From positions 1-9,696 of the forward strand of contig CAIYOB010000967.1 of NCBI GenBank assembly GCA_903927685.1: a stretch of 9,696 nt of DNA. The letters run 5' to 3'. Source of the DNA: an uncultured Planctomycetaceae bacterium (lineage in GTDB: Bacteria > Planctomycetota > Planctomycetia > Pirellulales > Pirellulaceae). Positions 1 to 7,200 of this stretch are shown here, in pieces (the stretch's first letter is position 1; the number at the start of each line of letters is the position of its first letter). The position numbers and the translations under genes were made by a program. Under the pieces are notes generated by a model. The model ran no database searches, had not been told where the DNA came from, and worked only from the letters and a program-made list of their open reading frames with translations.

Positions 1-74
1 GGGGTCGAGCCACGAGGTACGAGTGGCGAGCCCCCAGGGGCTGCTGGCACTGGGGGCTCGCTGCACTCGACCCC
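1..74. repeat. Inverted pair of GC-rich intergenic repeats (REPIN-like)
   Basis: Two related units face each other. Unit 1 is bases 37 to 1 read on the minus strand, and unit 2 is bases 50 to 74 on the plus strand. Both begin with CTGGGGGCTCGC and end with CTCGACCCC. They differ only inside: 16 nt in unit 1 (bases 10-25, itself a near-palindrome) and 4 nt (TGCA) in unit 2. A 12-nt spacer (38-49) separates them, so the whole can fold as a long stem-loop, with the inner stem 26-37 / 50-61 perfect. No T-tract follows on either strand, so this is not a classical intrinsic terminator, although it sits where the kinase transcript would end. The layout resembles REP/REPIN elements. It could continue to the left of the window. 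Confidence 0.6.
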
Positions 75-121
75 AGGTACCCGGCGCTCGTGACCGGCAC
101 AGACGCTTCGGCCGGGGGCGA
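75..121. other. Non-coding spacer after the kinase gene
   Basis: This 47-bp spacer lies between the repeat pair and the kinase stop codon. I see no gene, T-tract terminator or convincing promoter. With the repeat pair, the whole left end (1-121) appears non-coding on both strands. Reading frames on the plus strand that cross it continue as antisense shadows of the kinase. Confidence 0.5.
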
Positions 122-3100
122 TTATCCCGGACCTCCGCACAGGGCCTCCCGCACTTTCTCGGACAGCGCCGGGGCGCTGAAGGGCTTCTGGATGAAGGGC
201 ACGTTCGAGTCGAGGGCAAGGTGTTGCGAGAGGGTGTCGTCGGTGTATCCCGACATGTACAAGACCCGCAGCCCGGGCCGCGTGCGGCGGAGGCGTTCGA
301 TCAGTTGGGGGCCGCTCATGCCGGGCATCACGACATCGGTCAGCAGGAGTTCCGGCTCCAAGCCGAACTGTTCGACCAGCCGCGCCGCTTCCTCGCCGTT
401 GGTGGCCGCGTAGACCCGATAGCCCAGGCCGCGCAAGACGTTCTCGACCAACTCCCGCAAGGCCGGCTCGTCCTCGACAACCAGGATGCTCTCCCGCCCC
501 CGTAGCGTGCCAGGCTGCCCCGCTTGCGATTCACACGTTTCGGCAGGGCGTGTCGCCGTCGGCAGGAAAATCCGGAACCGGGTGCCTTGGCCGGGTTCCG
601 AATCGACCAGGATGCCGCCCCCCGACTGTTTGACGATGCCGTACACCGTGGCCAATCCCAGGCCGGTGCCCTTGCCGGCCTCCTTGGTGGTGAAAAATGG
701 TTCGAAGATGTGGGCCATGGTCTCGCGATCCATGCCGGTCCCGGTGTCGGTCAGGGCCAACATCACGTACGTGCCGGGCGCCGGTCCTTCGGCAGCCGGA
801 CTCGGACCCGCGGGCCATTCGACCGGCGCCGTCTCGACGGTCAGCGTGCCGCCCCGGGGCATGGCGTCGCGGGCATTGACGGCTAGATTCATGATCACCT
901 GCTCGATCTGCCCCGGGTCGGCCATGACGGCGGCGAGCCCCTCGGCCAACTGAAGGTCAATGCGGACGTCCTCGCCGATCAGTCGGCGGAGCAGGCCCTG
1001 CAGGTCCCGGATCACGGCGTTCAGATCCAGCGCCACCGGCCGCAGGGTCTGGCGGCGACTGAACGCCAGCAATTGCCGCGTCAGGTTCGCCGACCGCTCG
1101 CCGGCACTGATAATCTCTTTCACGCTCTCGCACAAGGGGTCTTGCGGATTCAGCTCATTCAGGATGATCTGCCCGTACCCCAGAATCACCCCGAGCATGT
1201 TGTTGAAATCGTGGGCCACGCCCCCCGCCAGCCGGCCGACGGCCTCGACACGCTGGGCCTGCCGCAGTTGTTCCGCCAGACGTGCCTTATCCTCGGCGTC
1301 GCGCAGCTGCTCGCTGATGTCGCGCTTGATGGCCACGTAGCTGACCACGCGTCCCGCGGCGTTGCGGACCGGCGAGATCGTGGCTTCTTCGGTGTACAGC
1401 GAGCCATCGCGGCGGCGGTTGATCATTCGCCCCTGCCAGGTCCGGCCGCCGGAGATGGTCTCCCACAAGTGCCGGTAGAACGCGTCGTCCTGCTTGCCGC
1501 TCTTGAGGATCCGCGGATTCTGGCCGACGGCGACCAGGCGGCTGTAGCCCGTCACGGTCTCGAACGCCGGGTTGACGTACTCGATGGTCCCCTGCGGGTC
1601 GGTGACGACGATCGCCTCGCCCGCCTGCTCGATCGCGATCATCAGCCGCCGCCGTTCGGCCTCGGCACGCTTCCGCTTCATGACCGCGACCAAGGCGACC
1701 GAGAGGGTCTCGATTGCCGCCTGGTCGTGCGGTTCGTAACCGCCGCACTTATTCGCCAGGGCGATCATCCCTATCGTCCGGCCGGAGTCCTCTAATGGAA
1801 CGCCGAGGAACGCGGACACGACCGGGTGGCTGGCGGGAATTCCCACGTCGTCCAAATTTGACACGGGCTGGCTGGCCATCAGCGACTGGCCGTCGCGAAA
1901 GACGCGTCCGAAGATGCCGCAGATTTCCAGCCCCTTGAGCATCCCCTCCGGAGCGCCGCCCAACGCCGCCAACTGCGCGCCCTGGGCGCTCAGGGCAATG
2001 GTATTCAGTCTCCCCGTCGAGTCGATTTCGCCGATCCAGCCGAATTCGCTGCCTGTCAAGTCAATCGCCACCCCCAGGCACGTGCGGGCGACTTCGGCGT
2101 CGGTGTCGCAGGCCAACGTCTTCAGCAGCACCTGATTGATCGCCGCGGTCACGCGAGTTTGCCGGAGCAGGGCCTCGTCGGCCTGCTTCCGGGCGGTGAC
2201 GTCGAGCATCGCGGCCACGGCCCCACGCACGTGGCCTTGAGCATCAAACAGCGGGGCGGCATGGCCGTACGTGTCGACCTGCCGGCCGTCCGGAAAGCAG
2301 AAGCGGATCTCCGCGTCCCGCACCGGCTGGCCCAGGGCGATGGCCCGCTGCATGGGTAGTTCCTCAACGCGGTATTCGTTACCGTCGGGCTTGAGTTGCC
2401 TGAGATAGACCGCCTGTCCCGACGCCACGGCGGTTTGGGATACGTTTGTGCCGGGCGTTGTTCCGGTCAGCTGATTGGCCGCCAGATTGCCGGTGATCAC
2501 GCGACACTCGGGATCCAACGCCACCCAGACAATGGCCGGGAGGATGTCCAGGACGGTGGTCAATTCCTCGCCGCGTTGCCGCAGCGATTCCTCGGCCTGC
2601 CGGCGCTGGTCCTCTTCGTTCAACTTGTCCAGCGCGAACGAGATGTCCGCGGCCACCTCGTCCAGGAGCCGGATCTCCTCGCCGCAAAAAAAGCCGGGCT
2701 CGATCGAGCAGATCGTGAAGACACCGCACAGCTGGCCGCGCATGCGGAGGGGAAAGGCGGCACACGAGCGGACGCCGAGTTCCCCGAGCAGCTCTTGGCA
2801 GACGGCCGCGCGGGGATCGGTACTGGCGTCTTGGCACAGCGTGGCGCGGCCGGTCCGCAGAGTTTCGGCGGCGATGCCGCAGGGACCGCGCCAACCCGGC
2901 ATCGCCAGACCGCGGTGGTCGCTGGACGCACAGTGGGCCAGCGTCATTAACTCCGGCCCGTCGGATTCGCGCCAGCCGATCCAGGCGGCCGTGAACCGGC
3001 CGAACTCGACCACGGCGCGGCACACGTCCCGGCCAATTTCTTCGCGCGAGCGGCACCGCACGATCGCCTGGTTGACCTGGCTGACGGTCGCGTACAGCCG

Positions 3101-4012
3101 ATTCAACCGCTCGATCTCGGCCTGGTGCTGCCGCCGCTGCACGGTCTCGGCCAGCACGTTCGCCACGCCCTGCAAAAAGTGGATGTCCTGCCCGCTGAAA
3201 TCCCTCCGCCGTGTCGAGTGGACCCCCAGGACCCCGTAAGGCCGCTGCGGGTCGCCGATGATCACGCTCGCGCCGCTGATGACGCCGTGTTCCGGCAACA
3301 GCGGCGAACCGAAGAACCTCCGCTCGATTCGCAAGTCCTCAACAATCACCGGTTCCCGGCTCTGGAGCGTGAAGCCGCTCTGCGAATCCGGCCCGGTCCC
3401 CACCGTCGCCCGCCCGACCAGCCCCTCGTGCCAGCCCACGCCGGCCCGCAGCAACAGCGCCGAGCCGCCCGCTTGCAGTTCCAGCACTTTGCACAATTCG
3501 ACTTCCAGCACTTGGGCCAGGCGCGAGACGGCCTGGTCCAACACGGCCGACAAGTCTGCACCGGTCAGCGCCAGTTGCCCCAACTCGGCAATCGCCGCCT
3601 GTTGCCGCGCCCGCAGGCTGGCCTGGCGTTCGGCATGGACCACGTCTTCCAGCGTGCCGAGCATGGCCCGCCGAGATTCTTCGGCCTGTTTCAGGCTCTG
3701 CCGGAGTTCCTCTTCGACGCGACGGCGATGCTCGACCTCCGCCTGCCATTGCTCGTTCGCCAACCGAGCGGCCGCCGTCTGCTCGTCCAACCGCCGCTGC
3801 CACGATTCCCGATCCCCGTCGCTAAGAATTGCTGCTCCACCGTTCATCATGTGCTCCTGCGGCCCGGCCGCCGGTGCATCCTGGCTCTGACTCTCGTTCC
3901 GAATTGGTTCCCCCAGCCGCGCACACAGGGCGTTCACCTCGCATTTCAGCCGCCGAGCCTCGCTCGTGTGGGACACGTCCGTGTCGTCCTCGGCCTGCGG
4001 GCCATCAGTCAT
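122..4012 (-). CDS. Hybrid sensor histidine kinase (GAF-GAF-PAS-GAF-PAS-HisKA-HATPase-REC)
   Basis: This is a soluble, probably cytoplasmic hybrid kinase of 1296 residues. It should autophosphorylate a histidine in response to signals sensed by stacked GAF/PAS domains and pass phosphate to its own receiver. Visible order: N-terminal charged coiled coil (about 65-140), GAF1 (about 130-295), GAF2 (300-465, unusually Cys-rich), PAS1 (480-610), GAF3 (615-780), PAS2 with PAC (785-905), HisKA (about 920-990), HATPase (1030-1152), REC (1175-1292). Key sites: H934 in AHDFNN, N-box NLAVNARDA with N1046, G1 box DTGTGMD, F-box IFEPFFTTK, G2 box GKGTGLGL. The receiver has acidic D1181/E1182, phosphoacceptor D1226 (TDVVMPGMSG), S1254 and K1276. 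There are no membrane segments and no DNA-binding domain. The ATG at 4012 is chosen because upstream codons in frame (to 4225) look non-coding and contain the promoter. No clear Shine-Dalgarno sequence precedes it. The stop is TAA. The ligand and phosphotransfer partner are not visible. The family call is very secure; the start is fairly secure. Confidence 0.95.
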   Translation of the reverse strand: MTDGPQAEDDTDVSHTSEARRLKCEVNALCARLGEPIRNESQSQDAPAAGPQEHMMNGGAAILSDGDRESWQRRLDEQTAAARLANEQWQAEVEHRRRVEEELRQSLKQAEESRRAMLGTLEDVVHAERQASLRARQQAAIAELGQLALTGADLSAVLDQAVSRLAQVLEVELCKVLELQAGGSALLLRAGVGWHEGLVGRATVGTGPDSQSGFTLQSREPVIVEDLRIERRFFGSPLLPEHGVISGASVIIGDPQRPYGVLGVHSTRRRDFSGQDIHFLQGVANVLAETVQRRQHQAEIERLNRLYATVSQVNQAIVRCRSREEIGRDVCRAVVEFGRFTAAWIGWRESDGPELMTLAHCASSDHRGLAMPGWRGPCGIAAETLRTGRATLCQDASTDPRAAVCQELLGELGVRSCAAFPLRMRGQLCGVFTICSIEPGFFCGEEIRLLDEVAADISFALDKLNEEDQRRQAEESLRQRGEELTTVLDILPAIVWVALDPECRVITGNLAANQLTGTTPGTNVSQTAVASGQAVYLRQLKPDGNEYRVEELPMQRAIALGQPVRDAEIRFCFPDGRQVDTYGHAAPLFDAQGHVRGAVAAMLDVTARKQADEALLRQTRVTAAINQVLLKTLACDTDAEVARTCLGVAIDLTGSEFGWIGEIDSTGRLNTIALSAQGAQLAALGGAPEGMLKGLEICGIFGRVFRDGQSLMASQPVSNLDDVGIPASHPVVSAFLGVPLEDSGRTIGMIALANKCGGYEPHDQAAIETLSVALVAVMKRKRAEAERRRLMIAIEQAGEAIVVTDPQGTIEYVNPAFETVTGYSRLVAVGQNPRILKSGKQDDAFYRHLWETISGGRTWQGRMINRRRDGSLYTEEATISPVRNAAGRVVSYVAIKRDISEQLRDAEDKARLAEQLRQAQRVEAVGRLAGGVAHDFNNMLGVILGYGQIILNELNPQDPLCESVKEIISAGERSANLTRQLLAFSRRQTLRPVALDLNAVIRDLQGLLRRLIGEDVRIDLQLAEGLAAVMADPGQIEQVIMNLAVNARDAMPRGGTLTVETAPVEWPAGPSPAAEGPAPGTYVMLALTDTGTGMDRETMAHIFEPFFTTKEAGKGTGLGLATVYGIVKQSGGGILVDSEPGQGTRFRIFLPTATRPAETCESQAGQPGTLRGRESILVVEDEPALRELVENVLRGLGYRVYAATNGEEAARLVEQFGLEPELLLTDVVMPGMSGPQLIERLRRTRPGLRVLYMSGYTDDTLSQHLALDSNVPFIQKPFSAPALSEKVREALCGGPG

Positions 4013-4111
4013 CGCGACACGCCAGCGATCAAGAATCGGCTCGACGCATCGAGACTGGACGCCGGGGCGGGACCGTGGTCCGGTGAAGGAGTATCGCCCA
4101 CGGTTCCCCGT
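4013..4111 (-). other. Putative 5' leader of the kinase mRNA
   Basis: About 100 nt lie between the predicted transcription start (near 4111) and the ATG. They contain a small hairpin (4040-4053, 5-bp stem, loop TGCG) and a GGACC/GGTCC inverted repeat at 4070-4081. There is no Shine-Dalgarno sequence before the ATG and no recognisable riboswitch. Confidence 0.35.
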
Positions 4112-4119
4112 GGGACGAT
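4093..4119. promoter_or_regulatory. Operator-like dyad overlapping the kinase promoter
   Basis: An inverted repeat with a perfect 7-bp core pairs CCCACGG (4097-4103) with CCGTGGG (4108-4114) around a 4-nt centre. It extends outward by ATCG (4093-4096) and CGAT (4116-4119), with one unpaired base at 4115. It overlaps the last bases of the -10 box and the expected transcription start. That position suits a repressor site bound by a dimer. If transcribed, the core would instead form a short hairpin with a GGAA (GNRA-type) loop at the 5' end of the mRNA. The regulator is unknown. Confidence 0.5.
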
Positions 4120-4146
4120 TATCCCACTTCGCTCCGGGTTCGGCAA
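4118..4146 (-). promoter_or_regulatory. Sigma70-type promoter of the kinase gene
   Basis: On the minus strand, a -35 box TTGCCG (4146-4141; 4 of 6 matches to TTGACA) is followed by exactly 17 nt and a -10 box GATAAT (4123-4118; 5 of 6 matches to TATAAT). The expected start is about 7 nt further on, near an A at 4111, about 100 nt before the kinase ATG. This is the only good promoter match I found in the intergenic region. It suggests the kinase is transcribed independently of the gene upstream. Confidence 0.6.
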
Positions 4147-4193
4147 TCCGCCAGCACACGCCGTGGGCGTCCCCAGTCGGCGATTCGGCGCTT

Positions 4194-4220
4194 CGGGCTG
4201 CCCAGATCCACGGCAGCCCG
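4194..4220 (-). terminator. Stem-loop after the giant envelope gene, possible terminator
   Basis: A perfect 9-bp GC-rich stem pairs CGGGCTGCC (4194-4202) with GGCAGCCCG (4212-4220) around a 9-nt loop. It starts about 31 nt past the TAG stop of the upstream gene and ends before the kinase promoter. No T-tract follows on either strand, so it is not a classical intrinsic terminator. It may be a Rho-assisted or 3'-end-protecting hairpin. Confidence 0.4.
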
Positions 4221-4251
4221 ATCAAGTCCGCCTGGGTTACTAATTGTAGAG

Positions 4252-7200
4252 CTACGTCGTCGCGACGGCCGGGCTGGATCCGCGGCGTCGGGTGGCTGTG
4301 AGGCGGATCAGTTGCACCAAGCCATAGATCAGGGCTACCAAGGCCAGGATCGGGAAGACCCCCAGCACCAGGCTGAACAGGCTCAGCAGCAGCACGCCGC
4401 CGGCAAAGATGCGGCTGCGGTGCAGGGCGCGGGCGAGCGGGGGCAGTACGCGGAGCAGAACCAGCAACGCGACGATCCCGGCGGCGACGGCGGCCAGGCG
4501 AGCCAAACGGCCCAGCAGCGGTTCGGACACGGCGCGAGCCGTGATCTCGACTTCGCCGCGGGGCGTGGTGAACAGGTACTCGCGGCCGCGGAGCGGCAGG
4601 TCGACATCCAGGCTGGCCAAGTGCGTCTCGACAGCCGGCATGGCCGTCTGCGGCACCGCCTGTACAAAGTCTTCCTCGACAGCCGTTTGACCGGCTTGCC
4701 GATCCCAGAGCTGAACCTCCGAGTCCCTGGCGACAGCTCCCGCTCGCTCGCCGCGCGCGATCGTGCCGCGGGCGAGCCGGCCTTCGAGGGCCGTGGCGCC
4801 GTCCGCGCCCCCGGCCACGCGGGACTCGTCGACGGACGAACGAGCGCCGTAGCCGCCTCCGCCCATGCCGCCCATGCCCATGCCACCCGGCCCGGGCAGA
4901 GCGGGGCCGGAGCCGGAGGCGGGAGGTTGGCCGGGATAGCCGCCACCAGGCATCATTCCATAACCGCCTGCGGCCTGTCCCGCCATTCCCGGCATCAGGG
5001 GCGCAGCGGTCGCCGGGGCGGTGAGATTGGATGTCACGGCGCCAAAGTCGACGGCTCCGGATGCCTGCTGCTGCAACTGGTCCACCTGCTGTTCGGCCTG
5101 CAGCCGCTGCTGGTACTGACGAGCCAATTGCTGTTGGCTCTGGGCCAGGGACCGCGACTGCGGTTCCGACTCGTCGCTGCGACGTTTGCCCCTGACTTGG
5201 GCCCCGGCATCGCCGCTCAGGTCACCCAGCAGGGACTGCCCCTTGGCAAAGCTCTTGAGCTTGTCGCCGGCTTCGACTTGGGCCTGCGTGCCGAACCGCG
5301 TGGCCATGTCCTTCTTGTCGAACCGTTCGCGGTTTTCCAGCTGGTTGCTCTCCAGCCAGCGGTAATTGAAGGTCTCCGCGCCGGGCTTGGCGCCCGCCGG
5401 AGCCTGGCCGTCGGGAGAAATCGCAAGGACCTGAAAATTCCCGCCTAGTTCGTTGACCACGTTCGAGGCCGAGCCGTTCTTCTGGTCCAGGAAGAACGAG
5501 TTCAAGCGGCCGCGGTTGTCGGTGCTGACCGCCTCGCCCTCTTTGGCCAAAATCTCCTGAGCCTGCTGTTCGGCTTGCCGGATCAGGTCGGCGTTCACGT
5601 CCAGGTTCCGCTTGAGGGACTCATTCGCCCGGTAGCTGCCGTATTGCTGCTGGTAGTTGTGTACCGCAAGGCCCAACTGTTTCAGGTTGCTCATCGACCG
5701 GGCGCGGGCGTAGTAGTTGTCGGTGCTCAGCGAACTGATCAGCCGCTTGACTTGCTTGGCATTGTACGAGAAGAAGTCCGCCTCGTACGAACCCTCGTCG
5801 TAGACTTGACGCATCGAGCCGCGGAAGTCGAACCAGGTGTGCGTCTCCGGCAGCCGCAGCCGCACGCGGCTCAGCTCGACGTTGATATTGACCGTATGCA
5901 GCAGCGGAAAGTCCAAGCGGTCGACGACGCCGACCGGCTGCAACCGGCCGCCGTACTTCAGGACCACGGCGTAATCGGTATCGCCCTCGGCCGTCTTGAT
6001 CAACGGCACGCGGAGCTGATCCGGCGTGTTGCCGCCGGGGACCTCGGTAGGCTTGACGGGCTGGCCGGCGACGGCGGCCGTCCATAGCTGAGCCCCGTCG
6101 GGCAGGCGGACGACCAGGAACTGTTCACTGGTGTTGTTCACGTGGTAGGTCTGCTGGCCGCGATAGGTTCCGGCGGCGTCCACCACCAGCAGGGTTTCGC
6201 CCAAGCCAATCGACGCCCGGGCCGTCTCCACGGTCTTCCGCTGCTTGGTCCGGAAGGTCAACTTGGGATTCTTGGCTTCGGCTTGAACAATGTAGGCAGA
6301 GGTCAAGTTCTCGCCCAGGATGCCGGCCAGTCTGCGCCATTCGGCTTGCTGCCGTCCGAGCGGTCCCAATTCGACCTGGTCGACCACCAGAATCTCATCG
6401 CGGCCCGCGTTTTCCAGCGTCACGTACCGCTGGTCGGTGCGGCCGGTTCGCAGTTCCGGCAGGGGCGCGAACTGGAGTTCGGATTCCTGCTGGCCGCCGC
6501 TGGGCAGCACGCGGTCGTGCTCGACCAGCACGCGATACTGGCCGAGCGTGTCGTCTTGCAGTTCCAGGCGGAACAGCTTGCGGCCGTCCGCTGCGTCCTG
6601 GATGGTTTTCTGACGCAACCGGGGGGCGCTGATGCGAGCCTGTTCCATCCCCGCCGGCAACGTGAACAACACTTCGCGAATCCCGGCGTCGTAGATCATC
6701 AGGTCAAGGCTGATCGTCTCTTCCACGGCGATGTCGGTCACCTTGACGTTGGTGATCGTATAGCCGTTGACGCGGGCCATGCGCGGGCCGACGTCAAAGC
6801 GAGCCTCGTATTGCGGGGTCTGGTAACGAAGGGCCAGGCGAGCCAGCGGCCGCTGTTCCGCTTGCAGCCAATCAAACGTGTTGCTGACCGGGATCGGCTC
6901 GCAGTTCTGCACGCCGGCGGCGCGAACATCGAACGCCGGATCGACCTGGACGACCAGGTCGCCCTGCTGGCGGACAACATCCAGGACTTCCAGCTGGGGG
7001 GCCGGAACGGGATCGGCGGCCTGGCGGCGTCCGAGCGACCCGCGGACGACGACAGAAAACGGCTGCGCCTGGCCGCCGCCCAGGTAGACGCACACCAGTC
7101 GCCGTCCATCAGCATCGGTCGCCGCCCAGGTGAATTCGCCGGGCGCAACGACTTGTTCGACTTCGAGCGTGGCGGGTACGTACAGTCGTACGCGGTGCAC

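Noticed and set aside
4029..4049. Six-residue upstream ORF (MRRADS) in the kinase leader
   Set aside because: It has no Shine-Dalgarno sequence, and short ATG-to-TGA runs are common by chance. Nothing supports translation.
119..4125. Direct repeat CGATTATCCC at 119-128 and 4116-4125, bracketing the kinase gene
   Set aside because: A shared 10-mer is expected many times by chance in a window this size. The left copy includes the stop codon, and its GATAAT has no -35 partner at the proper distance.
4013..4225. 71-codon N-terminal extension of the kinase from an upstream start
   Set aside because: The translation is rich in Trp, Arg and Cys and unlike the coding style that follows. The stretch contains a convincing promoter, a dyad and a terminator-like hairpin, so the ATG at 4012 is preferred.
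3125..4243. Plus-strand open frame of 372 codons
   Set aside because: It is antisense to the GAF domains and the promoter region of the kinase. Its composition is Arg/Pro/Gln-rich and shadow-like.
4312..5448. Plus-strand open frame of 378 codons
   Set aside because: It is antisense to the C-terminal part of the giant protein. Its Gln/Gly/Arg-biased composition mirrors low-complexity coding on the other strand, and no domain is seen.
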